Positions 34,536 through 42,645 of a stretch of DNA of 64,000 nt are shown here, in pieces (within the stretch, counting starts at the first letter, position 1; each line of letters begins with the position of its first letter). Location: positions 46,683 to 110,682 of the forward strand of contig JANXRE010000171.1 in the NCBI GenBank assembly GCA_025353165.1, written 5' to 3'. A model generated the notes under the pieces. The model made no database searches. It saw nothing but the letters and a program-made list of their open reading frames with translations, and was not told where the DNA came from. The DNA comes from Acidobacteriota bacterium. GTDB lineage: Bacteria; Acidobacteriota; Terriglobia; Bryobacterales; Bryobacteraceae. A program made the translations under genes and the position numbers.

Positions 34536-37500
34536 TCAGAGCCGGATCGAGACCGTCAGGTCGCGCCCCGGGAACGATCCGTCTGACTGCGGAACGGAAA
34601 CCACTTGCAGCGTGATCTGCTTTCCCGACTGCAGCGGCGCCAGCCCCACGCCGCTCACGACATTCGACGCAGTCAAGCCATCCGGGATGGTCAGCGTGCA
34701 TAGCTCGGCGCTATCTTGATTCACTTGCAAATGCACCGGTCCGCCCGAAGGCGCGCCGCCAAGCACGGCGAACACGTCGTGGATCGAATGCGAGGAATCG
34801 GCGACAATCGCCGGCGCCGCTTGCGCCTCGATGGCGACGAACCCGTCTACTTGGATCGAGTACTGGCCGCCGGAGAGCGTTCGCAGCCCGCCATCCACAA
34901 TGCCGGTGAACGAGATGGACGACACCGGTCCGCTACCTTGAACATTGGTGAGAAAGACGTCCGCGGCGCAGATACGGACGTCCGGCATCGGCATCGAGTG
35001 GGTATAACTCCCGCTGGCCGCGCTGCCGAAGAAGTCCCGCACAAAGGGCACGATCTGTGTGTTTCGCGCCATCCGGACGACCTGCGCTCCCGCCGCATGC
35101 GGCGCGGCCACTGAGCCATTCGACCCGCGGGTCGCGCTGTAACTCTTTTTGTCGGCCGCCACCGAAATCACCGTCAGGAGCTCTTGTTCGAGAACCAGCG
35201 CATCACCCGCCGAGGCTGTTCCCGCCCCTGCCAACGGGATCGTCGTCGTCTTGTTGTCCACGGCAGCGCCGAGCGCCACCTGCTCGGGACCGCTCAACTC
35301 GTCCTGGTACCAGAGCGTGAGCGTTCCCGCCGAGACCGTCCGGGTATTCGTCAAATCGCTGAACGCGATTCCCATCAACTCCACTGCGCCCTGGCCGGCC
35401 GCATACAAGGAGAACAGCGGCGCCGGCGGAACGTCCATATCGCCCGTCAGCCCCGAACCGCCGATTAAGTGGCGCGTCAATGGGCACAGTTCCGGCGAGC
35501 ACTCCTGGTCGTGAACATTCGCGGCCCTGCCCGACACCTCGACGATCGCGTCCGTCCGATCCGGGATTTCGAACACCGCCGGGCCATTCGCCGTCAATGC
35601 GCCGAAGCGCCAGCTCGGCTCGGCGATGACGAAGAAACTGGTGATGTCCGGCTCCAGGTCCCACTTCGGCGCGACTGTTACCGTGGTCGTGTCGTTGGCA
35701 ACGATGCTCCGCTCCTCTCCCGCCCCGAGCCCGCGCGTGATGCGCGCTACCGTTCCTCGAAACTCGTTCGCCGTCATCGACAGGCTGGAACAGCCAGCCG
35801 TGTTCGCAGAGTGCGCGGTCACGGCCGCTTCCGGCTGCAGTTCAATCCGCCAGTAGAAATTCGCGTGATCGTAATTCACATCCGGAGGACCGATCAGGCT
35901 CGGCGTCAAGGTTCCGTCGTCGACGAACACCGCCGCCACCGCGACGTTCGCCGCGAGGCGCAAAAGCGATCCCGGAGATGCGCCGCGGTAAACGTGAAAC
36001 GCCGTCGTTCCCGGGCCGAAACTGAGGGCCTGAAGCGACGCGGTGTTGGTGGAAGAACCGGCTGGCGCCGAAGCCAGCACGCTGAAGGATAGCGCGCTTT
36101 CATTCCCCAGAGCATCGACGGCGCTGATCGCGTAGTAATAGGTGCCCCCGGCAAGCGAGCCCCCGGATTGGCGAACCACCGGCGTGAGACTTAGCACCGG
36201 AGTCGGCGGCGCACCGATTGAAACCGTCGCCGGAGGATTGAATCCCACCGTCAGTTGTACCGAAGAGGAGCCGTCCGCCGATTCATGCAGCGTTTCCGTA
36301 ATGTCGTACTGCGCTTGCCCGTTTGAGTCCACCACGCTGCCCACCAGCGGACGCGGAAGGCTGCTCTGTTGTCCTTGCCGCCGTCCGCCCGGATGATGGA
36401 TGCCGTCGGTCGAGTACCACGCATCGTCGTGAATTTGGGCGGTAATCAGGGCCGTGCGGTAGTTCACCCCCGGAGCGATTCTCAGGACGCGAAACGGCGT
36501 CCGGGCAAAGCCCTCCTTCGCGTAAGTCAGCGCGATGAGATCGCCCGGCGTCAGCCCGAACGCCCGCACGCTCGTCGCAAACTCCACAAACACATTCCCG
36601 TCCACGGACTTTCGCAGCGCCAGGCTCACAACGCGCGACGCCTGGTCGAAATTCGCGAGACCCAGCGCTGCCATCGATCCATTCCGTTCCTGGCCCGTCA
36701 GGTTCGCGTCGTCGATATCCACCAGGGACAAACTGTCCTGCTGATATTCGTTGAACTCGTCCTGAAACTCCACGCTCAGCCGGTTCACGGTCTCCGCCAT
36801 TCCCTTCGAATACACCCGAAAGTACGGCTCGCCGTTCGGACGTCGCAGAATCCCCGAGATCGGCGCGCCGTCGCTGAACTCGTACGCCGGCCAGCCTCCG
36901 TCGAGCGCCGCCGTGCTGTTTGACCCCGGCGCCTGGACCGGCTGCTGCAACGCGAGCGTATTCTCCGCCCGCAACTGCAGCCGCCCATCCTGCGAGTAGC
37001 TCAGCAGCGCCATGGAACCGTTTCGAATCCCGCGCGCCAAATCGGCCGCGCTCTTCCTACGCTGCAATGCAAGGTTGCACTCGAACCGGGGAGCTGTTGT
37101 CGGATTCCCGTTGAGGTCCTGCACCGGTACCGGCGCTTCCAGATAGCCGGCGGTCTGCGCGAACGACACCAGATCGATATCGGCCGTCTGCCATCCGCTC
37201 TGTTGAAGCACATCCAGCAGCACCCAACCGGGATTGTTGGTGAGCACGCGGTCCAGGGGCGCGCCGGTCGGATCCAAGCGTTGCAGCTTGCGGCCTTGCG
37301 CGAGCACTAGGGTGCGCGGCAGCGTCTGCCCGGTGGAAACGCGGTTTGGCGCCACGACGCTCATCATCGCCATGCTCCCGTAGGGGTCGCCGAGCGGATT
37401 GCCCGCCGCGTCCGCAAAATCGGGATTAAACGCGCCGGTCCGCGTCCCGGGCGTGATCAGGTTGTACCACCCTGTCGCCGTCATGTTCGCGCCCGCCACG

Positions 37501-38456
37501 CCTTGCGGAATCTCGATATCGTTCACCACTACCTTCAGCACCGCAGTCATCTCACCGCAGCCGAGCAGCACCTCCATCCGGGTGAGGTTGCCGTCGTTGC
37601 GCGCGCAAACGATCGGCGGCGCGTACCATGCCGTTCCGTACAGCATTGGAACGACGTCGTTGTACTTCGCCAAGTTGCCCTGAATCGCCGACAGATGCGA
37701 CCCCTTCTCGCCGTAGCCTCGCACCGAAACGGTGGAGGGAACAAACTGGATTCCGCCGAACCGCCGAGTCGCGTTGCCGCTCGAGTCTTTGTCGTACATC
37801 CCTCGGGCAATGCAATCCGTCTTGGTGTAAGCGCACGAAGGGAAGGGCTTCCCGGTCGCATCCAGGTTGCCGGAGCCGCCGGTCAAACCCGCCGAATACC
37901 CGCAGCGATAGAACTGGGAAAACACGCCCTTCGCGCCGCCGCCGACCGCCTCCAGCCGTTGCGCGTCCGTCTCTGGAAACGCCCACGGACAACGCTTTTG
38001 AATCCGAATCTGAGGCAGGGAGACTCGCTGAAGGCTTAAGCGATTCGTGAAGGTGACACGCAAAGTGCTGTCGGTAATCTCGTCGGGCGATCCGGCAATC
38101 CCGCGAAACAGCACCCGCGTGTCGCTGGCCGTTTGCCCGGCCCTGAGAGCGAAGAACCCGAACTGGATCGTCAGTTGCGCGCCCTTGAATCCGGTGGTGC
38201 GCTCCAGCACCGAGAAGTAAGAATCGGCATTCGCCAGCGTCACGCTGATTTTGGACCCCGTGTCCGCTCCATCGTCGCTGGATAACTTGAGTTCGAACAG
38301 GCTGTGACCCGATACGCGGGCGCGGTACTCTTGTCCGCCGGCCGTCACGTGGTGCGTGCTCCAGCGTTCCACTTCGCCCGAAGCCATGGTGCACGTGAAC
38401 AGAAACATCGGCGTTTCCGGGCATTCCAATTGTTTTAGTTGTTCGACTGTCTGCAC
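34536..38456 (-). CDS. Large phage tail-tip (hub/host-specificity, megatron-like) protein
   Basis: 1306 residues. The N-terminal 250 residues resemble DUF2163/minor-tail-L-type proteins (FTCTMASGEVERWSTHHVTA), with a Cys cluster in CPWAFP, FYRCGYS and PSCAYTKTDC of the kind that binds Fe-S in tail-tip proteins. Residues about 270-680 look like the hub/baseplate fold. A fibronectin-III-like domain follows (about 720-840; YYYAISAVDALGNESA, FHVYRGASPGSLLRLA), then beta-rich C-terminal domains ending in LTVSIRL. It would form the tail tip and contact the recipient cell. Length is close to that of the RcGTA tip protein. It lies directly after the distal tail genes. Confidence 0.82.
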   Translation of the reverse strand: MQTVEQLKQLECPETPMFLFTCTMASGEVERWSTHHVTAGGQEYRARVSGHSLFELKLSSDDGADTGSKISVTLANADSYFSVLERTTGFKGAQLTIQFGFFALRAGQTASDTRVLFRGIAGSPDEITDSTLRVTFTNRLSLQRVSLPQIRIQKRCPWAFPETDAQRLEAVGGGAKGVFSQFYRCGYSAGLTGGSGNLDATGKPFPSCAYTKTDCIARGMYDKDSSGNATRRFGGIQFVPSTVSVRGYGEKGSHLSAIQGNLAKYNDVVPMLYGTAWYAPPIVCARNDGNLTRMEVLLGCGEMTAVLKVVVNDIEIPQGVAGANMTATGWYNLITPGTRTGAFNPDFADAAGNPLGDPYGSMAMMSVVAPNRVSTGQTLPRTLVLAQGRKLQRLDPTGAPLDRVLTNNPGWVLLDVLQQSGWQTADIDLVSFAQTAGYLEAPVPVQDLNGNPTTAPRFECNLALQRRKSAADLARGIRNGSMALLSYSQDGRLQLRAENTLALQQPVQAPGSNSTAALDGGWPAYEFSDGAPISGILRRPNGEPYFRVYSKGMAETVNRLSVEFQDEFNEYQQDSLSLVDIDDANLTGQERNGSMAALGLANFDQASRVVSLALRKSVDGNVFVEFATSVRAFGLTPGDLIALTYAKEGFARTPFRVLRIAPGVNYRTALITAQIHDDAWYSTDGIHHPGGRRQGQQSSLPRPLVGSVVDSNGQAQYDITETLHESADGSSSVQLTVGFNPPATVSIGAPPTPVLSLTPVVRQSGGSLAGGTYYYAISAVDALGNESALSFSVLASAPAGSSTNTASLQALSFGPGTTAFHVYRGASPGSLLRLAANVAVAAVFVDDGTLTPSLIGPPDVNYDHANFYWRIELQPEAAVTAHSANTAGCSSLSMTANEFRGTVARITRGLGAGEERSIVANDTTTVTVAPKWDLEPDITSFFVIAEPSWRFGALTANGPAVFEIPDRTDAIVEVSGRAANVHDQECSPELCPLTRHLIGGSGLTGDMDVPPAPLFSLYAAGQGAVELMGIAFSDLTNTRTVSAGTLTLWYQDELSGPEQVALGAAVDNKTTTIPLAGAGTASAGDALVLEQELLTVISVAADKKSYSATRGSNGSVAAPHAAGAQVVRMARNTQIVPFVRDFFGSAASGSYTHSMPMPDVRICAADVFLTNVQGSGPVSSISFTGIVDGGLRTLSGGQYSIQVDGFVAIEAQAAPAIVADSSHSIHDVFAVLGGAPSGGPVHLQVNQDSAELCTLTIPDGLTASNVVSGVGLAPLQSGKQITLQVVSVPQSDGSFPGRDLTVSIRL
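34540..34559 (-). repeat. 20-bp direct repeat, copy B
   Basis: Identical to 33584-33603. It forms the 3' end of the tail-tip gene, encoding LTVSIRL. Confidence 0.75.
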
Positions 38457-38467
38457 GCGTTTGCTCC

Positions 38468-39256
38468 TTACGCCATCACCCTCACCACCGCCCCATGCCT
38501 CCCAGGCCCTTCCGTCAACACCGCGAATTCATCCCCAGCGAACCGCGCCGCCGAAAACACACCGCTTGTATCCGATGTTTTTCGATACGACGAGGCCGCC
38601 GGCTGCGCTTCCGATTGAAACCCAAAGAGCTCGACGCTGGCCCCGGCCGGCAGCTCAACGCCGAACGACATCTGGTCCACGCCGCCGCCTGCCGACCACG
38701 TGAGCGTCAGCCGCTGCCACGTCGGGCCTACCGCGTGCTCCGTGACCTGGCGGACTGCTCCGCTCACCATCGCCAGGCTCACGGCGCATGGCGCCGCGGC
38801 GCGGGCGTACACGCTGAAGCAGTAGACGAACGTTGCTGGCGCCGCCAACGCCTGCGCAACGTCCTGCGCACTCTGCCCCGCGTTCGTCACCCGCGCCGCG
38901 CCTGTCCCGCCCAGCGGGTCGGCGACGCCGGCAGCGAACTGCAGCATCGCACCCTTCTGCCAGCAGTTCCGCGAAAGATCTTCGCTCCACTGCAGCAGGT
39001 TCCCGGCGGGATCCAGGAAAAGAAATCTTCCTACTCGTCCTTCGACCGCGTCGAACAGCGCCGCGATCCGGCCGAGCTCGTCATCCGACAAGTCTGCGAG
39101 CTGTACCTCCCAAGCCAACCGCGCCGCGCTGGAGTCTGGACCGCGCACCTCGCTCCCGTCCGCCATCCGGTTGGCGGCCGTGCGGGTCGTCCGTATGCGG
39201 TGAAACGGGGCCTGCGCGATCGCGCCGCTGTTGAGTTGTGGAAACGCCAGCATCAC
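38468..39256 (-). CDS. Phage distal tail protein with added carbohydrate-binding-like domain
   Basis: 262 residues. The N-terminal 95 residues are a DUF2460-like distal tail domain (MLAFPQLNSGAIAQAP, ELGRIAALFDAVEGRVGRFL) paralogous to the next upstream gene. Residues about 100-230 look like a jelly-roll sugar-binding module (YCFSVYARAAAPCAVSLAMV, WQRLTLTWSAGGGVDQMSFG). Its start overlaps the upstream stop (ATGA) and the tail-tip gene follows after 11 bases. The added module suggests a role in surface recognition (inference). Confidence 0.72.
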   Translation of the reverse strand: MMLAFPQLNSGAIAQAPFHRIRTTRTAANRMADGSEVRGPDSSAARLAWEVQLADLSDDELGRIAALFDAVEGRVGRFLFLDPAGNLLQWSEDLSRNCWQKGAMLQFAAGVADPLGGTGAARVTNAGQSAQDVAQALAAPATFVYCFSVYARAAAPCAVSLAMVSGAVRQVTEHAVGPTWQRLTLTWSAGGGVDQMSFGVELPAGASVELFGFQSEAQPAASSYRKTSDTSGVFSAARFAGDEFAVLTEGPGRHGAVVRVMA

Positions 39257-39609
39257 TTGTTCTCCCGAATGGTCACCACCGCGGTGGACCTTCCCTCGCC
39301 CGCGACATCCAGCGGCAGCGAGTCCTGCTCAAAACTGCAATCCGTGTACAGGCTCGCGTCCCACGGATCCTGAAACGAGAAGTGCCCCGCGCGCCCGGCC
39401 TGCGCGTCGAAGAACTGCGCCAGGGCCGCGGCCTCCGACTCATCCAGCGACGCCAGCCGCAACACCCACCTCCGCGTCAGCGACGGCTGCTCGCGCCACC
39501 GCTGTTCGGATCCGTCCACGAATCGCAGTACGGTGGTCGAGTATCCGGTAAGCCGCTCCGAAGGATACTGCGTGATCGCGCCCGTTTTCAGCGTCGGAAA
39601 ATCACTCAT
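39253..39609 (-). CDS. Phage distal tail protein (DUF2460-like)
   Basis: 118 residues from the ATG at 39609, which has a strong AAGGAGG site. The longer open frame upstream only translates a dispersed repeat. MSDFPTLKTGAITQYPSE and EAAALAQFFDAQAGRAGHFS match the distal tail pattern seen in siphoviruses and GTAs, where the protein forms the ring below the tail tube. It is paralogous to the N-terminal domain of the next gene and coupled to it by a 4-base overlap. Confidence 0.75.
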   Translation of the reverse strand: MSDFPTLKTGAITQYPSERLTGYSTTVLRFVDGSEQRWREQPSLTRRWVLRLASLDESEAAALAQFFDAQAGRAGHFSFQDPWDASLYTDCSFEQDSLPLDVAGEGRSTAVVTIRENK

Positions 39610-39629
39610 GACGACCTCCTTGAAACCGG

Positions 39630-39679
39630 ACGTGGCGCACGCACTCGTGCGTGCCGCGTCGCCACTCGTAGCGGCGCAC
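39630..39679. repeat. Dispersed repeat family 2, copy 1
   Basis: Begins CGTGGCGCACGCACTCGTGC; contains a hairpin with arms GCACGCAC and GTGCGTGC. A second copy at 44766-44814 shares most of its bases. Both lie in gaps between virion genes. Confidence 0.7.
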
Positions 39680-39699
39680 AAGCTGTTTCGTAACGCACA

Positions 39700-40254
39700 C
39701 TAAACCTCCGCCACCACATCGTTCAACGAGCTCGACTCCAGCAACGCCCGCTTTACTGCCCGCGCAATGTCGTCGCTCCGATCCAGAATCGACTGGCTGT
39801 CCATGGCCTGCACATTCACCGTCACCTGCGCCTGCGAACTACTCGAGGAAATCGCGCGCGGAAGACCGTTCTGTCCGTAGTCCGCCGCCGCCACTCCGCT
39901 CGCGCCGTCCGCCAATCCGCCTTCCATCGAGATCTTGTACGGCGCTACATACTTCGGCAGTCCAGCCGGCGCGCTGGCGCTGCCCCCGCCGCCGAACAGC
40001 GACAACAGACCGCTCAGGATCGGACTCAGCGTGAGCCCTCCGAACATCGATTCGGCGAGGCTCTTGGCGCTATCCATCCCGCTCGACTTGCCGCTGGTCG
40101 AACTGGCCGGTTTCTCCGCCTTGATCGAAGCCAACTGGGCCAGCGCCGCGCTTTGCACTTGCGCCAACCCTTCCGCGGTCGAGAACGCCGCCTGCCCGAG
40201 ACTCTCGTAGCCGCCACCGTTCAGCAGCTGCAATACTTGATTCTTCTTACTCAT
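39700..40254 (-). CDS. Very short tape-measure-like tail protein
   Basis: 184 residues. The C-terminus (QVTVNVQAMDSQSILDRSDD, IARAVKRALLESSSLNDVVA) is the conserved end of siphovirus tail tape measure proteins. The centre has a Gly/Ser/Leu-rich segment (LSPILSGLLSLFGGGG). It is located where a tape measure belongs, after the frameshifting chaperone, whose extended frame overlaps its start by 8 bases. Ordinary tape measures have 600 or more residues. At roughly 0.15 nm per residue this one would specify a tail tube of only about 28 nm (estimate). Confidence 0.72.
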   Translation of the reverse strand: MSKKNQVLQLLNGGGYESLGQAAFSTAEGLAQVQSAALAQLASIKAEKPASSTSGKSSGMDSAKSLAESMFGGLTLSPILSGLLSLFGGGGSASAPAGLPKYVAPYKISMEGGLADGASGVAAADYGQNGLPRAISSSSSQAQVTVNVQAMDSQSILDRSDDIARAVKRALLESSSLNDVVAEV

Positions 40255-40962
40255 GTGTTTGCTCCGATCGAACTTCCCGCTCCACCACCGCCAAGGCGTC
40301 CGCTAACCGCGCCGGATACGGCCGCAGGTCCGGCATTCCCGCGAGTTTCCACGCCTGATACTCCTCGATGGCCGCAACTTCCTCTGCCGTGATCGTCGAT
40401 TTCGGACATTGATACGCCACTGCATTGCGCCGGACCCACACCGGCCTCGTGCCCGCCGCGGAGAAGCCCGCGAACCTGCACCTCCGGCGCTCCGCCAGGC
40501 CGCCTCGACGACACGCGCCGCACTCCCACCCGGCCTGGCTTCCGGACAAAAAATGGAAGGCGACGATCAGTTTTTTCTTTCTGTTTCCGAAAGGCCCCAC
40601 TCGGCCTGGATGGCGTCCAGGATCTCGCGCGTCAGCTCCTGGGGACCGGCCTCGAACAGCGTTTGCGTGGTCGCCGGGGCGCCGTCGATCTCCAGCCCTT
40701 CTAGTCCCGCCAGGCCGCACCGCAAGTAAACCCGGTCGATTTCCGCCGCCGCGACGCTCGCCTCGGCTTTTTCCGCCAGGCTCCCTCCGGCTTCCAAATA
40801 CTCAAGCCGCTGCCCGATGTCCCGGATGTCGCGCGCGATCTCCAGCCGCCGCCCAAGCGACATTCTGGCGACCGCGAAACGGACCCGCGGATGTGTCTCC
40901 GAACGGCGCCAGAAGAAGCTCTGGTAACCATCCGCCCTAGGCGAAAGCGATAAACAGTTCAT
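40247..40962 (-). CDS. Tail assembly chaperone GT-type fusion made by -1 frameshift
   Basis: The same start as the 131-residue chaperone; ribosomes slipping -1 at the heptamer in 40570-40576 skip the TGA at 40567. They then read KLIVAFHFLSGSQAG, a Cys-rich segment (WECGACRRGG ... RRCRF ... AYQCPK) and a helical tail (TAEEVAAIEEYQAWKLAG), ending at 40247. Total about 238 residues. This is the organisation of lambda G/GT: the short form coats and the long form bridges tape measure and tube subunits during tail assembly. The T-like extension ends overlapping the tape-measure start. Confidence 0.75.
40567..40962 (-). CDS. Tail assembly chaperone, short form (lambda gpG-like)
   Basis: 131 residues. 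The start is the ATG at 40962, inside the end of the tail-tube gene; starts further in, such as 40863, are possible. The sequence is helical and acidic: MSLGRRLEIARDIRDIG, EASVAAAEIDRVYLRCGLAG and LEGLEIDGAPATTQTLFEAG. It ends GLSETERKN just before TGA, with the slippery heptamer forming the final codons. Position between tail tube and tape measure and the frameshift site identify it as the tail chaperone. Confidence 0.78.
   Translation of the reverse strand: MNCLSLSPRADGYQSFFWRRSETHPRVRFAVARMSLGRRLEIARDIRDIGQRLEYLEAGGSLAEKAEASVAAAEIDRVYLRCGLAGLEGLEIDGAPATTQTLFEAGPQELTREILDAIQAEWGLSETERKN
40570..40576 (-). promoter_or_regulatory. Programmed -1 ribosomal frameshift site A AAA AAC
   Basis: In the zero frame the codons read AGA AAA AAC TGA, giving the canonical X XXY YYZ heptamer directly before the stop. 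The -1 frame is open for 107 further codons with protein-like content. Confidence 0.8.
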
Positions 40963-42094
40963 CGTTGGCGCTCCCCTGCGCGCGGCCCGTGAAGGTCCAT
41001 TGCAATCTCGTGCTGTTGTCGTCGAACTGTGGCGTTTCCAGCATCACTGCCGGCATGTAGATCCCGCATAACTGCCCTGCCTGCTCGCCCAGTTGGAACA
41101 TCAGTCCGATCGGCGACCGCTGGCGCGCCGCCTGGTACAACGCCGGCGTGGCCGCGTCGTCCTGCGCGAATACCGAGAATTGCAGGTTGGCGTTGCGCAA
41201 CCCACCGTTCAGCCCGCGCGAAATCAGCGAGCCAAATTCCAGCGACCGTAGAGCGAGCCCGTTCTCCAGAGCGATCTCGGCCGCTGTCAGCGTAAAGAAC
41301 TGTCCCGGTATGCCGCCCATCCACACTTGTCCGAGATGCCCCGGCACGATCGTGTGAGTGAAATCGGCTGTCGCGGGCTCGGCCGGAAATTGCTGCAGGG
41401 AGGCTTGCCCCGCCGTGAAGCTGGAACTGTCCACCACATCCGCCGACGCCCCGCTGAACTCGAATACCTGGTAGTCCGCGTTCACCTTCACTCGCATCCG
41501 GTCCACGCCCGATCCGCACAGAATCCGCTGCACCGCCGTGCCGGGGCTCCAGTAGTCGAACAGGCTGAAGCTCTTCAACTCCGTCGCCGGCGCATATGAC
41601 GCCGTGGGCCCGAGCGCCAAGCCGGTCGTCGAAAACGGCGCGTTCAGAGCCACGGTCAAGGCATCCGCGACGCCCGCCACGAAGCGGATCTCGCCGCCGG
41701 CCGCGATCCCTTGTCCGAATTGAAGCCCGTGCGGCTGCGCGAATTTCAGAATCGATCCAGTCTCGGCCGGAGTAGCTCCCCCGCTGTACAACTGGACCGG
41801 CCCGCCCATAGCCGCTTCGAACAGCGGTCCATAAACCGGAGCAGCTCCCGCGCTCGGCCAAGCCGTCATATAGGTGGAAAGATCGTATTTGGTAGTGCGT
41901 CTGGTAGCGCTCGGCGCTCCAACGTAAGTCCGGCTTCCGGTCTTGTCCTTCCGCGGCCGGATGTCGCTCACTTGCGACACCTTGAGTTGCATCGCCGGTA
42001 TCCGGTTTCCGGCCGCGATCGCCGCCGCCGCGCCATAAGCCGTCTCCCCGGAAACGTAGAACCGGTTCTCATTCGACGAAATATACCCTGGCAT
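40937..42094 (-). CDS. Phage major tail tube protein
   Basis: 385 residues. Beta-rich soluble sequence beginning MPGYISSNENRFYVSGETAY, with a C-terminal half (TADFTHTIVPGHLGQVWMGG, STRLQWTFTGRAQGSANDEL) typical of siphoviral tail tube proteins. It lies directly before the tail chaperone and after the tail-terminator-like gene, the standard location. It is longer than the minimal tube subunit, so extra surface domains are likely. Assignment rests on position and general character more than on a firm motif. Confidence 0.7.
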   Translation of the reverse strand: MPGYISSNENRFYVSGETAYGAAAAIAAGNRIPAMQLKVSQVSDIRPRKDKTGSRTYVGAPSATRRTTKYDLSTYMTAWPSAGAAPVYGPLFEAAMGGPVQLYSGGATPAETGSILKFAQPHGLQFGQGIAAGGEIRFVAGVADALTVALNAPFSTTGLALGPTASYAPATELKSFSLFDYWSPGTAVQRILCGSGVDRMRVKVNADYQVFEFSGASADVVDSSSFTAGQASLQQFPAEPATADFTHTIVPGHLGQVWMGGIPGQFFTLTAAEIALENGLALRSLEFGSLISRGLNGGLRNANLQFSVFAQDDAATPALYQAARQRSPIGLMFQLGEQAGQLCGIYMPAVMLETPQFDDNSTRLQWTFTGRAQGSANDELFIAFA

Positions 42095-42104
42095 TTCCTG
42101 TCTC

Positions 42105-42602
42105 CTAGTTACTGCTGCTCACATCCACATCCAGCGTCACCGTGGCCGTCTGAAGCAGATTCTTCCCGCCCCGCTTGACGCCTCCGTATTGCACCTCGTA
42201 AGCTCCGCCGAAGAACATCGTGTCCGGCCAGTTGCCGCGGCTCTGAAACAACGCCTCCGTCACCGCGTCCGCCAGCAGCCGCATGCTCGCATCCAGCCCG
42301 TCCACGCGATCCTGCGACACCCGGCACTCCACTACCATCCGAGCCTTGCCGGAAAACCGGCGGCCCTTCTCGCTCTGCAGGTTGGTCAGTTTTTCGCACG
42401 TGACATACACCGACGGATACCGCTCGGCAAAAACCGTATCCGGGCCCGGCGCGGCCTGCTCCAGCACCTGTTCCGGCGGCAGGCGCAAAGCCGCCGCCCC
42501 GGTCTGATCCGCCAGTAGCGCCAGTTGAGCCCCGGCGCCATTGATGGCGTCCCGCAGCAGGGAAGCTACCTGAGTCGACACATTCGTTCCGATATTTGCC
42601 AT
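42105..42602 (-). CDS. Tail terminator / tail completion-like protein
   Basis: 165 residues (MANIGTNVSTQVASLLRDAI). A mixed alpha/beta sequence with GKARMVVECRVSQDRVDGLD and GNWPDTMFFGGAYEVQYGGV. Size and place, immediately before the tail tube gene, suit a tail terminator (lambda gpU-like). The family is not certain. It ends 10 bases before the tail-tube start. Confidence 0.6.
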   Translation of the reverse strand: MANIGTNVSTQVASLLRDAINGAGAQLALLADQTGAAALRLPPEQVLEQAAPGPDTVFAERYPSVYVTCEKLTNLQSEKGRRFSGKARMVVECRVSQDRVDGLDASMRLLADAVTEALFQSRGNWPDTMFFGGAYEVQYGGVKRGGKNLLQTATVTLDVDVSSSN

Positions 42603-42620
42603 ATCACCTCATCTCCGTTT

Positions 42621-42643
42621 CTGAGCCGCGACCGTGAGGGAGC
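42621..42643. repeat. Dispersed palindromic repeat, family 1, half copy inside the virion cluster
   Basis: CTGAGCCGCGACCGTGAGGG followed by AGC matches the right arm of the copies at 11094 and 14673. The left arm is absent. It lies in a 43-base gap between two virion genes. Confidence 0.7.
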
Positions 42644-42645
42644 CG

